A stretch of 64,000 nt of DNA. It comes from Proteiniclasticum ruminis (lineage in GTDB: Bacteria > Bacillota > Clostridia > Clostridiales > Clostridiaceae). Below are positions 1-10,268 of the stretch, in pieces. The position numbers and the translations under genes were made by a program. Positions within the stretch are counted from its first letter, which is position 1; every line of letters begins with the position of its first letter. The notes under the pieces were generated by a model that saw only the letters and a list, made by a program, of their open reading frames with translations, searched no databases and was not told where the DNA came from. Location of the stretch: assembly GCF_900115135.1 (NCBI RefSeq), contig NZ_FOVK01000003.1, positions 1 to 64,000 on the forward strand, in the 5' to 3' direction.

Positions 1-243
1 AAGATACAACCTATGGATCATTCCCAAGTACGCGAGTACTTGAGGTGTCACCTAAATTACGCAGGAACCGACCGAGATATCTTTACGGATGAGGCGATTG
101 AGATAATTTACCGGTTCTCAGGAGGCTCTTCCAGACTCGTAAACAAGGTATGTACCAGTTCTCTCATCTATGGATACCAGAATGGGAAAAGAATTATCGA
201 TGACCATATGGTAAAGATCGTAATCAATGGAGAATTAAGCTAA
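1..243 (+). CDS. C-terminal end of an ExeA/TniB-type transposition ATPase (5' end outside window)
   Basis: The frame is open from base 1 and ends at 243, so only the last 80 residues are present. They match the lid and C-terminal part of the AAA+ ATPases of the ExeA/TniB group: the stretch FSGGSSRLVNKVC, a small hydrophobic helix, and a final DDHMVK segment. From family knowledge these ATPases accompany Mu/IS481-like DDE transposases and help select targets. The transposase gene would lie to the left, outside the window. A hairpin and terminal-repeat-like sequence follow the stop, which supports this being the last gene of an element. The family is assigned by recognition of the sequence pattern, not by a search. 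Confidence 0.7.
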   Translation, partial: KIQPMDHSQVREYLRCHLNYAGTDRDIFTDEAIEIIYRFSGGSSRLVNKVCTSSLIYGYQNGKRIIDDHMVKIVINGELS

Positions 244-247
244 AACA

Positions 248-275
248 AATGGCAAGCCTATCAAGCTTGCCATTT
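248..275 (+). terminator. Hairpin after the transposition ATPase gene
   Basis: AAATGGCAAGC and GCTTGCCATTT form a perfect 11-bp stem around a 6-nt loop, starting six bases past the stop codon. The arm ends in three Ts only, so it may be a weak or bidirectional terminator. Confidence 0.6.
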
Positions 276-338
276 CTACCAGCAATTTATGGACAGTAAA
301 CACCGTCAGTTTCTGGACATTATAAAAAGTCATTAACA

Positions 339-782
339 CTTACTGATTCTTAGCCTGGAATCAGCAGGAGTTTTTCTTATGCCTCAATATAAATGATAGG
401 AACAGATTTTGACGGAAATACGAGACAGATGATTGAAGAGAGTGGGTATCTAACAATGCATATACGCACTCAATTTTTTTGAATTCAATGTATTCGTTTA
501 CGAAAAGTGTAAATGCCTTAGCCTTACTACATAGATAACGCTGCTCATTATAAACTAGAGTGACTTTAAAAAAAGTTAATAATAGTATTTTTCTCTTTTA
601 GAACAAAACCAACTGTACTGAAAAGTGGATATTGGATTTGATAGAGTAAGTATATCAAACCGATTTGGGAGTTCATTTTAAGTTTACGTCTATTACCCGC
701 AGAATGATGTGAAGAGAACTTGTCTGTTGATTCATTTGTTTGAAGCAATGATAGACCTATTGGGATTTGAGGAGGTGGAATT
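339..782. other. Non-coding junction between transposon end and defence operon
   Basis: About 440 A/T-rich bases with no convincing gene. A short open stretch at about 398-484 reads like a gene fragment (IGTDFDGNTRQ, ending at a stop) and may be decayed coding sequence. The last bases (about 770-776) form a strong GAGGAGG ribosome binding site for the next gene. A promoter for the operon must lie here, but I see no box pair good enough to call. Confidence 0.4.
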
Positions 783-2330
783 ATGTCTTACAGAAGAAGA
801 GTTACGGAAACAATAGTGATTTGTAACGATGATGAGAAGATAAAGAAGGTCGTTCATGGAGTTAAAGAATATCTCCGGGATATTTTCAATAACGTTAAGA
901 TTGAGTCTCTAGATGGATTTGAACTTGATTTACGATGCGATGAGTTGATTCTAAAGTTAGGCTTACCTGATGATAGCTTTCAAGGTGAGGAGCTTGAGTT
1001 TGACCTTAAATCTAAAGATCCTGACAAAATCATTCATATTATTCAAGATCTTGAATTCTATAGAGATCTTAATATCGAAATGAGCTATAGTGGTGACTTT
1101 TTTTATGGTCATCCTTATGGCGTAGATAGGATGGCTTCATTACTCGAGGGCAGTTATAACCACAAGGTTAAGTACCTGGCCAATGAATACCTTGATTCTG
1201 AACATCACATCTATCAATATGATGAGTCTGAAGGAAATATAATAAGTGGTGTTATAGCTCCTGTGGAGACACCTCTTCCGTTTCAGAAAAAGCTTTGGAA
1301 TGTGGATGTGTGTAATGTATATTTTTGTTTCTCCAGTACAGTAAATGAAAAGGAAGTAAAAGAAATCCTAAGTCTAGAGAGTGAACTGAGGAATACCTTT
1401 GGACTGGAATTAGAACGAAAGCAGCATAGTAAATTAATAGAGTTTGAAATCCATGATCTCGGAATGTTCTATAGGCTCACCTATGAAGAGCTAATGGTAT
1501 TAAAGGAGTATCTGCAGAAAATTGTCACTACAGCTCCAGAAAAGGTAAAAGCAGTGAATCTGAATCTCATTTTTGAAATGTCCGGAGAAAAAGATTCTTT
1601 TAGAGAAATTATGATTACACATGAAGGGGAAGGCGTTGTTCTAGGATATTATGGTCCTGAATCTAAGAAAGTAAGACCTTATCACAGCAAGATTAGCCAA
1701 TTGTATCAGACTTTTGAGAATATATTCGGAAAGCGTGAGGATCGGCTTGTTGATTACTTAACACCAAATATTAAAAATGATGAAGTGCTAGTAGATGAGA
1801 ATAACAAACCTTACTGCTCTAACAGAATTGGTATGGTTGATTTTAAAGACATAATATTTGTACTCACAGATTGCAACTACAGGAAGGAAGTCGCTCAGTT
1901 CATTTTGAAGAAACAGGGTATCATTAAGGACACCATAAACAAAAAGTCTCAAGTGCTGATATTCAATTCGATAGAAACAGTTAAATATAAAAAAGCCTTG
2001 GAATTAAAGGAAAGTGGTTGGAATATCCAACTGATTACTGAGGCGGATTTTATGGAAGAATACGGCATCGAACCTATAATAAATCAATATTCAGGTAAGA
2101 CAGAGAAGCAAGCAGTGATTGAAGGTCTGGTGAATCTTTATGAAATCCAGGGAGGGGAAAACTTAGGTATTCCTAAAGTTCATTTTGAATACTATATGGG
2201 ACATCTTCATTCGGAAATTCTAAGCTATTTACAGGAGCAAAAACTCATACTTCTTTCTAAAGGGATAATTGAGATTCTCGATCCAGAAGCCTTACGAAGT
2301 AGGATGATCAATCATCAGGGAGAAGATTAG
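783..2330 (+). CDS. Unknown protein with a BRCT-like domain; first gene of the defence block
   Basis: 515 residues, started by ATG behind a GAGGAGG site. I do not recognise a named family for residues 1-350. Residues about 353-428 look like a BRCT domain: a hydrophobic first strand (DIIFVLTD), a helix with RKEV, a K-x-S/T-x-V-L-I-F strand, a KKALELKESGW helix and a closing LITEADFMEEYG. BRCT domains bind phosphopeptides or DNA ends in ligases and repair proteins. The N-terminal 330 residues are paralogous to the protein at 12209-13246, sharing an MSYxR start, an IESL motif, an HPYGVDRM/YPFGIERI motif and a conserved xVIAP/MVAP stretch. It opens a co-directional block with helicase, GHKL ATPase and McrBC genes. 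A sensor or adaptor role in defence is inference. Confidence 0.75.
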   Translation: MSYRRRVTETIVICNDDEKIKKVVHGVKEYLRDIFNNVKIESLDGFELDLRCDELILKLGLPDDSFQGEELEFDLKSKDPDKIIHIIQDLEFYRDLNIEMSYSGDFFYGHPYGVDRMASLLEGSYNHKVKYLANEYLDSEHHIYQYDESEGNIISGVIAPVETPLPFQKKLWNVDVCNVYFCFSSTVNEKEVKEILSLESELRNTFGLELERKQHSKLIEFEIHDLGMFYRLTYEELMVLKEYLQKIVTTAPEKVKAVNLNLIFEMSGEKDSFREIMITHEGEGVVLGYYGPESKKVRPYHSKISQLYQTFENIFGKREDRLVDYLTPNIKNDEVLVDENNKPYCSNRIGMVDFKDIIFVLTDCNYRKEVAQFILKKQGIIKDTINKKSQVLIFNSIETVKYKKALELKESGWNIQLITEADFMEEYGIEPIINQYSGKTEKQAVIEGLVNLYEIQGGENLGIPKVHFEYYMGHLHSEILSYLQEQKLILLSKGIIEILDPEALRSRMINHQGED

Positions 2331-2517
2331 TTATAGGGACGAGAATAGGACGTACCATTATTGGAGAAAGCAAGAGAACTCGTTTTTTCTGAAGATGAAA
2401 TGGGTGTTTCTGTATTTGATCTAAAGATGAAAATACTTGGAGGTATGTCCTGTAGTATAGAACTTCCATTTTAATACAAATGAAGCAGATAGGGGAAATG
2501 AAAGGAGTTATTGATTA
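2331..2517 (+). other. Spacer with a possible coding remnant
   Basis: Between the BRCT protein and the helicase gene. Frame 2362-2475 reads a plausible 37-residue C-terminal tail (LEKARELVF...ELPF) with no clear ribosome binding site, and a neighbouring frame also looks protein-like. This suggests the remains of a frameshifted or deleted gene. The AAAGGAG at 2501-2507 serves the helicase. Confidence 0.3.
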
Positions 2518-5500
2518 GTGATGGAACCAAGATTTGAAATTGGACAGAATGTGAAACTGGTGACTTCAGGCAAGATTGGCACAATCAATAAAGTGATTGA
2601 AGGACGTTCAGAATATGCATACAAGTTGATGATTGACGGAGCATCCAGAGTTTACGCTGAAAAATATCTTGAACCGCATGTAGATACTGAGAATGAAATC
2701 ATAGAGAGTATAGAAGCAAAGTTATTTGGTGATGGCGATGATCTTGCGCTTTTTGAAACTTGGTTCAGACTGAAAAAACCAATAGAAGGAAATTTATACA
2801 GTTATCTTGGCAGCAGAACGCTTTTCAATCCTTACCAGTTCAAACCCCTTCTGAAGTTTATTTCTCCAAGTTCCGAAGAACGGCTATTCATTGCAGATGA
2901 AGTAGGTGTTGGTAAAACCATCGAAACTGGAATACTGCTTATGGAGCTTTTAGCCAGAGGGCGCATTGATCGCAATCAACCGGTTCTTATTGTATGTCCC
3001 AATGTACTCGGTCCCAAATGGATAAAGGAGATGGAAGAGCGTTTTAATTTGAAGTTCCACCTTCACGACAGCAGAAGTCTGGAGAATATGTTCAAGATAT
3101 TCAATGAAAGCAAACACATGCAGAATCCATGGGGGATTGTCAGTATTCAGCTTTTAAGAACAGAAAAGTTCATGAAATACTTAGAGAAAATGGCTTCAGA
3201 AAGATTAGAGCCAATCTGGTCGCTGGTCATCGTAGATGAAGCCCATCACATGAGAAATAGTGGTACGGAAAGCAATCAGGTGGGTCATCTCATAAGTATG
3301 CTTACGCAGATGATGGTGATGCTCAGTGCCACGCCCCTGAACCTGAGAGATGAAGATCTCTTCAATCAAATGACGATCCTGAACCCTGCACTGTTTCCCG
3401 ACAAGCAGACCTTTGAAGCGCTTATTGCACCAGTGAAATCTTTGAATAAGATCAGGAGACTCATCTCCATGAGAGATCCCGAAACGAAGGCTGAAGTGCT
3501 TCGTGAGATCCAAGCCATGGCTTCTGAGGGCATAGGTAAAGTCATTAGAAGCCATGAGGGCATAGTGGAACTTGAACATAGAATGATTACACATGATGAG
3601 CCCCTTAGCAGTGAAGAAGTGGCTTATTATGACCGAGTGCTCACTTCTCTTAGTCCATTAGACAGCTCCTTCACAAGAACTCTCAAAAGAGAATCGATGT
3701 CCCATCGCGTCACGAGAGAAGTCATAAAAGTTCCCGTTGAACTCACTGAAAGAGAGTACGCGTTCTATCTTAAAACAATAGATGCAGTTCAGGAAGCCTA
3801 TCTCCAAAGAGGCGGGAACCCCATTGCACTAGGTTTTATTACAAATATGCCCATGAGAATGCTTACGAGTTCCATACCAGCGATGAATGATTATCTGAAG
3901 TGGGCAGTGGCGTATGATCAGATTGTTGAGGATGATCCTTTTGATGAGGAAGATGAAGATGAGGTCGTATCTCAGAACTTAAGCCCTGCGCTGAAGAAAA
4001 TCTTCCTAGAGCTTATCTCTGAAAGCGAAAAACTTGCAGATGAAGATACCAAAATGGATAAGTTTGAGGAACTTGTAACTCGGATGATGGATGAACTGGA
4101 AAATAAGCAGATCATCGTGTTCTCTTTCTTTAGAAGAACCCTTAAATACCTAAAGGAAAGACTCCAAAAGATGGGCTATCGTGCCGAAATTATTTCAGGA
4201 GAAGTGCCACTGACCACAACCAATGGTGTAGAAGGGCGATATGAGATCATGGAGCGTTTTAAAAACAAGGAATTAGATGTGCTTTTGTCGAGTGAAGTAG
4301 GCGGAGAAGGACTGGACTTCCAGTTCTGTCAGGCGATGATCAACTATGACATGCCTTATAATCCCATGAAAGTGGAACAGCGTATCGGAAGACTGGATCG
4401 TTTCGGGCAATTGGCTGATAAAGTCATCATAGCCAATATGTACCTTAAAGATACGGTGGATGAGAAAATATATCATCTTCTCTATGATAGAATTCAGCTC
4501 ATTGAAGACAGTGTTGGATTTATGGAACCCATCATTGGACAGCAACTGGCGGATCTTCAGAAAGGAATCTTTGAAAACTCACTAACGGAAGAGCAGATAG
4601 AGAAAAGAACCAGAGAAATTGAAAATGCCCTCGCCCAAGCAAAAATTGAGAATATGAAATTTGAAACCGGAAGATCAGAGCTGCTGGGGGAAGATAAAAT
4701 ATCTGATACCATTGCCAACATGACGACAACAGATTTTGTGAAACCTGTAGATTCCATGAGACTTACAAAGGTATTTCTTGAAGATCAGGAAGGATGTACT
4801 TTTACAGAGCTGGAAGAGGATTTCTGTGAGATTACAATAAGTCCTTCATTAGCTGTGGATATTGAAGAATATTCCAAACTTCCTGGCAGCGCCAATGCAT
4901 TGGAGGAGCTGCATCCACTCTTAAAGAGAATGAAGAAGGTTCCTGTGGTGTTTAATGGACAAAAGTCACTGGAAAAACCTGGCGCTGTATTTTTACCTCC
5001 TACAGGGCACTGGATGAAATTTATTCTGAAGTATATGGAAGAGAATGAAAGAATCCTGAAAGTGTTTCAGATTAAGGGCACAAGCGCTGACTTTGAACTT
5101 CGTGAGTCAAAGTATCTGGTTCCAATCTTTGAAGTGGAATTTGATGGCTTCAGGAAAGAGCTGAATCTTTCAGCAGTTCCTCTAGACCTAGAATCAGAAG
5201 AAGTGCAGAAAGTTGATTATACAGCGTTTATGAGGATACTGGGACAAAAAGCATATGGGAAAAGTGCCATTGAAGTGGAGCCTTATGCACTAGAGGCTTA
5301 CATGGATAGTGCACGTAATGCTCTTGAACGTCAAATGGAGCTAAAGCTGGAAGAGCTAAGGAAACAGAACAAATATATCATAGAGAGTAAAGTGAATTCC
5401 TTAAGAAAAGGTAATGAAGTGCGGCTGGAAAGATTGAAGAAGAGGCTGGATAATCACATCAGAACAGCGCAACGGACAGGAAGAAGTCCAAGTGAGGAAT

Positions 5501-5640
5501 TCATACGCATGGTCAATGGACAAATAGAAAAGGATGAGAAGAGAACAATGGATAGAATTGACAAGCTTCAGGAGAAAAATGACCTGATACTTAGCGTTTC
5601 ATTGGTGGGGATTGCACTGCTTATGATTGGAGATGAGTGA
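2518..5640 (+). CDS. SNF2/RapA-like superfamily 2 helicase
   Basis: 1040 residues; start is GTG 2518 or the adjacent ATG 2521. A small RapA/HepA-like N-terminal domain precedes a SNF2 ATPase core: Walker A ADEVGVGKT at about 126-134, DEAH box VDEAHHM at about 238-244, LSATP near 270, and the helicase C-terminal motif QRIGRLDRFGQ at about 621-631. An acidic insert lies near residue 480. The last 120 residues are highly charged and probably coiled coil. SNF2 proteins translocate on double-stranded DNA and displace bound proteins. Its stop overlaps the next start (GTGA), so the two products are probably made together. SNF2 ATPases occur in several defence systems, including DrmD of DISARM, but no drmA, drmB, drmC or methylase genes lie here. 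Confidence 0.9.
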   Translation: MMEPRFEIGQNVKLVTSGKIGTINKVIEGRSEYAYKLMIDGASRVYAEKYLEPHVDTENEIIESIEAKLFGDGDDLALFETWFRLKKPIEGNLYSYLGSRTLFNPYQFKPLLKFISPSSEERLFIADEVGVGKTIETGILLMELLARGRIDRNQPVLIVCPNVLGPKWIKEMEERFNLKFHLHDSRSLENMFKIFNESKHMQNPWGIVSIQLLRTEKFMKYLEKMASERLEPIWSLVIVDEAHHMRNSGTESNQVGHLISMLTQMMVMLSATPLNLRDEDLFNQMTILNPALFPDKQTFEALIAPVKSLNKIRRLISMRDPETKAEVLREIQAMASEGIGKVIRSHEGIVELEHRMITHDEPLSSEEVAYYDRVLTSLSPLDSSFTRTLKRESMSHRVTREVIKVPVELTEREYAFYLKTIDAVQEAYLQRGGNPIALGFITNMPMRMLTSSIPAMNDYLKWAVAYDQIVEDDPFDEEDEDEVVSQNLSPALKKIFLELISESEKLADEDTKMDKFEELVTRMMDELENKQIIVFSFFRRTLKYLKERLQKMGYRAEIISGEVPLTTTNGVEGRYEIMERFKNKELDVLLSSEVGGEGLDFQFCQAMINYDMPYNPMKVEQRIGRLDRFGQLADKVIIANMYLKDTVDEKIYHLLYDRIQLIEDSVGFMEPIIGQQLADLQKGIFENSLTEEQIEKRTREIENALAQAKIENMKFETGRSELLGEDKISDTIANMTTTDFVKPVDSMRLTKVFLEDQEGCTFTELEEDFCEITISPSLAVDIEEYSKLPGSANALEELHPLLKRMKKVPVVFNGQKSLEKPGAVFLPPTGHWMKFILKYMEENERILKVFQIKGTSADFELRESKYLVPIFEVEFDGFRKELNLSAVPLDLESEEVQKVDYTAFMRILGQKAYGKSAIEVEPYALEAYMDSARNALERQMELKLEELRKQNKYIIESKVNSLRKGNEVRLERLKKRLDNHIRTAQRTGRSPSEEFIRMVNGQIEKDEKRTMDRIDKLQEKNDLILSVSLVGIALLMIGDE

Positions 5641-8600
5641 TATTGGAGTTTAACATTAATTTAGAAGATGCCAAAAAGAAGGTGCTAGAAGATGTACGGC
5701 GCAGCACACCTGGTACAGAAGCAATAAAGAAGCTTCGTGTGGTACGAGAAAAAATGGACTGGGCGATTGAAGGGTATAGAAACTCCTTGACGATCCTCAG
5801 TGATACCACTTATGAGGATCGTAAGCACTTTCTTATGGAGCTTATTCAGAATGCGGATGATGCAGAGTACGGGGATCAAATTCCAGAAATTCATTTCTAT
5901 ATTACGGATGAAGGTCTGGAGCTGTTTTATAACGAAACAGGTTTTACCGTGGAAGACATCATTAGTATTACTGATACGGGTGCATCCACCAAAAAGACAA
6001 AGAAGAACAATGCATCAAGCTTTATCGGAGAAAAAGGAATCGGATTCAAGTCAGTCTTTGCCCTGGCTGAAACGGTAGAGATTCAAAGCGGGCCCTGGCA
6101 TTTTATTCTTGGAAAGGATCAATGTATTGTACCTATAGCTGTTGAAGGTTCTGAAGCGATATCAGGTACAAGGCAGGTCATCCGCTTTACGGATCCTCAT
6201 GTGACAGAAGAGATTCACAAGGAACTGCAAAGATATATCAGCGGAGAAGCAGAAACCTTCATCTACCTTCAGAAAATCTCGAAGTTCCTTCTCATTGATA
6301 AACGTGAAGGAAGTTATGAGGAAAATGGAGTTGAGATTATCCCAGCAGACCGTAGAGGAGATAGATTGACTCTTCGCCTTCTTAGTACTGGGGAAGAAAG
6401 AGAGTTCCTGCTTTACAGCGAGAATGTTCATTTCAGTCAAGAACTTGTATCTTCCAGATGGGAAAAGATTGGGAACAGTCTTGGCAGTGTGGACAGAAAA
6501 GTGGTGCTTGCAGCTGCCATGAGTGAGACGAAGCTAGAGGAGCAGGGCAGACTCTTCTGCTACCTGCCTACATCGGTTTCTCTTCCGATTCCTGTATATA
6601 TGCAAGTAGATGGAGTTACAAAGGCAGACAGAGAAAGACTGCATGATCCACAAAACAATCCATGGAATGTACATTTGCTTGAAGAACTGCCAAGTATCAT
6701 TGCCAGAGCGATTACCCACTGGTCCAAGACGGTGGATTCCGTGGAGAAGCTTTATAGACTGATCCCTACCATGGATGGAAACGATCAGCTGCAGCAGGTT
6801 TTTGGAAAGGCTAGAAAGGTACTTCGAGATCAGCCTTGGGTTAGAGTTCTTGGAGAAGAGTCTTTCTGGAGAAAGCCAGACTACATTATGGGGTTTCCTG
6901 ATTATCTAAACAATCTGTTTCTGGAATACCCATTTTTGGTAGAAGAGTTCGATAACTATCTGAAGAAATATATCCTTCATCCAGAGTGGTATAGCCATCC
7001 ACAACTTCGAAAAAAACTTGGAAGCTATGGTGTTACCATGGCAACGGATTCAAAGATTCTGAGTGCGTTGACGGATATTGGCCTTCCTTCTGAGTTATTG
7101 AGAGATAAAGAAAAACTCTTGAGTCTTTATGAGTTCATCATCGAGCTTCTTGATAATAAACACGCCGTGGTAAAAAATCCTGGAGAAAGTTATATGGAGC
7201 GCAAAATTGACTCCATCAGAACACTGAAAATCTTTCCGCTAGAAGGAAAGGGGTTCTCTGATGTAAGCGCTGATGAGGGGATTTATTATGTGCTTAGAGA
7301 AGACAAAAGCATCTTATCAGGAAACGCATTGTTGATAGACCGGTCTTACCTCAAGAATACTAAGTATTCAGAAGAAGAGTTTGAAGCGCTTTCGGAGGAT
7401 GAAAAGCTGGATATGAGACTCTCAGAAACGCTTCTTTCACTGCTTAAGAAGCTCGGAATCCAAGAACTTTCTGACGAAATTGTGCTTTCAGATTTCATCG
7501 TTCCTGACTTAAAAAGTACGGCTATGTTTACTCCAGAAGATAGGTTTAAAAAGTTTTTTGCTCTTTTTGACTATTATAAAAATAAAATTACTTCACCAAG
7601 ATTCAGCAAGAAACTCTTCGAAGGGATGGATGATGTTTGGCTTTATGGGCAGGATGGGCATCCTCATCAGCTGAAAAACCTTCTGATTCCAACGTTTGTG
7701 CGGATTTCAGCTACGGAAAGTATTTATGATCATTTTGGACTTCAAGAGATTCTTATCCTTCCCCACTACCGGACAAGAATAGAAGAGGATCGGGTACTGT
7801 TCCATGATTTTCTCCTAGAATGTGGAATCAGACATAAACCTATATTCCATTTTAAAAAAGAAGAATACAAGGACGTTGTCATTTTTAGGAGAGAAGACCG
7901 AGCCAGGTATGATTTATGGAGACAGAGAATCAAAAATGATTATACCTCATCAAACAGAGTCACAGTGGAGAGAGTTGAGCTTGATGAAGTGGACAGGAAA
8001 ATCTTAAGCCAAGGTGAAGTTACAAAAGAGTATGAAAGATACTTGTATTCTCTATGGTTGGAAAACTTTAAGAAAAATGAAATCAATGACTACTCCTATT
8101 ATTACAAGGGGACAGCATTTCCAGGGTATTTCCTGGTCAAATATATGCGAAATGAGAAAAGATGTGTACAGATTAAGGAGAATGATTGGTCGGGTGTAGA
8201 TAAATCGGAGATACCTCTGATTAAATCTGATGGGAAAATAGTACGCTCTTCAGACGCGTTTATACTTCCAATTCTTAAGGATAAGAGACTCCATTATCTT
8301 TATGATTACCTAAATGGTGTTCACCGAGAAGAGGCTCATTATCCTCAGCTTTCCTATGAGAGTCTGTATCTGGAGACTCTGGAGGTGCCTCATATCACAT
8401 ATCATCATCTGGATGTATTATGGAAAGATATAAGTGAGAATCGGCATGAGGACATCATTGATTTCATTTCGCACCTGATAGACCTCAATATTGCCCATGA
8501 TGAAATCCGGATACTCAATAAAAATACAGGTAGAATGATCAATCTGAGCAGATTCAAGCTTGGGAAAATCAGTTTGAATGAAGAGCCGCTGATTGAAGAA

Positions 8601-10223
8601 CAGTATGGAGAAGCAGGTAAAAAGCTCGGAGAGCGCTATGGCCTTACAAAAGGAGGCACCATAGAATCTTATAAGGGCTTTGTCTTGGCAATGGTTCAGG
8701 ATACGGTATGCAGTGATGCAACTCTGAAAGGATTTATGAGCCTTATTCAGGAGTGGGGTGGCTATAAGGCCAATGAGAAGATGACCATCATAGAAGAATT
8801 CAGCTCTATGGTGGAAGACAAGATCACACCAATTCTAGTTCTTGGTGATGTAGATCTTCATCAGACCTTCGAACGAAACCATATCCGAAGCATTCTGATT
8901 CCTGAAGAACTGATTAAATCAGATAAGAGTCTTCTGTATAAGGCAGCAGGAGAAATAGGATTCATCCTGCCTGATAGTTTTGGCAATCTTCAAATCAATG
9001 AAAAAGAAGTCCTCAGCAGTGGTTTTTATGAGAAGAGTGAGCAAGTTCTTCAGAGCTATGTGGAGCTTTTTGAGAAAAAGGAGATTGCAAGGCTAGACAG
9101 TAAGCTGAAACTGTTTGGTGGTATCAATAAAGTGCTTTCTCATGTGATACTAGGAACATCTGCTTATAGAGAGGAGAAAGGCTCAGGGATTTCTTATGAA
9201 GTGAAGCTGCCATATGTTTATTCATCTGAAAAGAAAATTGTTTTGAAGAAAACATCAAATGAATACGAAATTATCATGTATGTTCTTCTGATGGTGGAGT
9301 TCGCACCAAAAAGGAATATCGAACGGGATCTTCTGGAAATCAAAAGAGCTATAGAAAGAGAACAAAGAGCTTATGAAAATAGTGCTCGAGAGGCTCAAAA
9401 AAGTGATGAGTCGGAGAAGCATGAAAACTCAAAAAATGGAGCAGATGACTTCAATGGATACACTGAACAAGAAGTGGTGAAGGATAAAGAGAGAAATGAT
9501 TTTAGAGATAAAACAGCGAAGAAAGAAGACATCGCGGTAATCCAGAATGTGAACACTCTGGTTTCTACTATGAAGGACAAACTTGCTGGAAGTGCTTCAA
9601 GCAGTGAAGAAAAAGGTCTTGCCAACTGGAGGTTGGGACCTGATCCAGACGAAGAGGAGAAAATACGAGAAACCCTTGTGGAGAAAATAGCATCCTCACT
9701 GGAGGAAGGACCTGAAGTGTACAAGAAAAAACTAAGTATTATCAAGAAGAAAAGAAAAGTTTATAAGGGCAAAGAACTGGATGAGGATGAAAAGCTGATC
9801 GACAGAGACAGTATTGAACCCAAGGCATTCCTAGAAGCTGAATATGACTGTAGATGCCAGGTCTGTGGAAATCAGATTATCTTTGATTCTGGGAAGAAGT
9901 GGATCAGCGTCTATCATATTCAGGAGAGAAAAGAAGGTGCATGGTTTTACGATAGACCATTCAATATTCTCGGGTTATGCCCCAACTGCTATACCATGGC
10001 AAAGTATAGTGGCAATAGAGATTTCAGCAAACTTTTAGATGAGGCTCAGAAAGTTCTGGAAGGCGACACCTTTGCTGAGTCAGTGGATAGCTTTGGCGGG
10101 GATTACTACCTTGTGGATGTGGTTCTGGACAACAAGGATTATCAGATGAAAATGAGTAAGGTGCATATGAACTACTTTGCTGCGTTGGTAGAGCTTGATG
10201 AGGATGAGGAGAAGCTGGTTTAA
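5637..10223 (+). CDS. Giant sacsin-type GHKL ATPase with C-terminal degenerate HNH-like zinc finger
   Basis: 1528 residues, GTG start overlapping the helicase stop by four bases with GGAGATGA upstream. Residues about 60-180 carry the GHKL (Hsp90/sacsin-type) ATP-binding fold: N-box ELIQNADDA at about 68-76, then GEKGIGFKS at 131-139 as the glycine-rich lid. A long middle region has no motif I recognise. Residues about 1230-1320 are charged and low in complexity. Near the C-terminus are cysteines 1405, 1407, 1410, 1448 and 1451 (CQVCG and CPNCY), spaced like an HNH zinc-knuckle endonuclease, but the second catalytic His is replaced by Tyr-Thr-Met-Ala. It may therefore bind DNA rather than cut it. 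Sacsin/NO-VEIN type ATPases occur with restriction genes, so a role as chaperone-like motor of this defence operon is inferred. Confidence 0.8.
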   Translation: MILEFNINLEDAKKKVLEDVRRSTPGTEAIKKLRVVREKMDWAIEGYRNSLTILSDTTYEDRKHFLMELIQNADDAEYGDQIPEIHFYITDEGLELFYNETGFTVEDIISITDTGASTKKTKKNNASSFIGEKGIGFKSVFALAETVEIQSGPWHFILGKDQCIVPIAVEGSEAISGTRQVIRFTDPHVTEEIHKELQRYISGEAETFIYLQKISKFLLIDKREGSYEENGVEIIPADRRGDRLTLRLLSTGEEREFLLYSENVHFSQELVSSRWEKIGNSLGSVDRKVVLAAAMSETKLEEQGRLFCYLPTSVSLPIPVYMQVDGVTKADRERLHDPQNNPWNVHLLEELPSIIARAITHWSKTVDSVEKLYRLIPTMDGNDQLQQVFGKARKVLRDQPWVRVLGEESFWRKPDYIMGFPDYLNNLFLEYPFLVEEFDNYLKKYILHPEWYSHPQLRKKLGSYGVTMATDSKILSALTDIGLPSELLRDKEKLLSLYEFIIELLDNKHAVVKNPGESYMERKIDSIRTLKIFPLEGKGFSDVSADEGIYYVLREDKSILSGNALLIDRSYLKNTKYSEEEFEALSEDEKLDMRLSETLLSLLKKLGIQELSDEIVLSDFIVPDLKSTAMFTPEDRFKKFFALFDYYKNKITSPRFSKKLFEGMDDVWLYGQDGHPHQLKNLLIPTFVRISATESIYDHFGLQEILILPHYRTRIEEDRVLFHDFLLECGIRHKPIFHFKKEEYKDVVIFRREDRARYDLWRQRIKNDYTSSNRVTVERVELDEVDRKILSQGEVTKEYERYLYSLWLENFKKNEINDYSYYYKGTAFPGYFLVKYMRNEKRCVQIKENDWSGVDKSEIPLIKSDGKIVRSSDAFILPILKDKRLHYLYDYLNGVHREEAHYPQLSYESLYLETLEVPHITYHHLDVLWKDISENRHEDIIDFISHLIDLNIAHDEIRILNKNTGRMINLSRFKLGKISLNEEPLIEEQYGEAGKKLGERYGLTKGGTIESYKGFVLAMVQDTVCSDATLKGFMSLIQEWGGYKANEKMTIIEEFSSMVEDKITPILVLGDVDLHQTFERNHIRSILIPEELIKSDKSLLYKAAGEIGFILPDSFGNLQINEKEVLSSGFYEKSEQVLQSYVELFEKKEIARLDSKLKLFGGINKVLSHVILGTSAYREEKGSGISYEVKLPYVYSSEKKIVLKKTSNEYEIIMYVLLMVEFAPKRNIERDLLEIKRAIEREQRAYENSAREAQKSDESEKHENSKNGADDFNGYTEQEVVKDKERNDFRDKTAKKEDIAVIQNVNTLVSTMKDKLAGSASSSEEKGLANWRLGPDPDEEEKIRETLVEKIASSLEEGPEVYKKKLSIIKKKRKVYKGKELDEDEKLIDRDSIEPKAFLEAEYDCRCQVCGNQIIFDSGKKWISVYHIQERKEGAWFYDRPFNILGLCPNCYTMAKYSGNRDFSKLLDEAQKVLEGDTFAESVDSFGGDYYLVDVVLDNKDYQMKMSKVHMNYFAALVELDEDEEKLV

Positions 10224-10268
10224 AACTATTTCTACTGTTAGAAAAGTAATGAGAAGGATGGATAGATC

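Larger units (their letters stand above)
1..338 (+). mobile_element. Right end of a transposon with an ExeA/TniB-type ATPase (partial)
   Basis: The ATPase tail is followed by two related boxes, ATGGACAGTAAA (289-300) and CTGGACATTATAAA (313-326), then TCATTAACA ending near 338. Read inward from 338 the end begins TGTTAATGAC. TG...CA termini and repeated internal boxes are typical of elements moved by Mu/IS481/TniA-type DDE transposases. The exact boundary is inferred because the left end is outside the window, so no target duplication can be checked. Confidence 0.4.

Noticed and set aside
566-748. Minus-strand 60-codon open frame
   Set aside because: No ribosome binding site, no recognisable protein pattern, low-complexity A/T-rich DNA upstream of the operon start.
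2518-10223. DISARM class assignment because of the SNF2 helicase
   Set aside because: No drmA, drmB (DUF1998), drmC (phospholipase-D-like) or methyltransferase gene is present, and the GHKL and radical SAM genes are not DISARM components.
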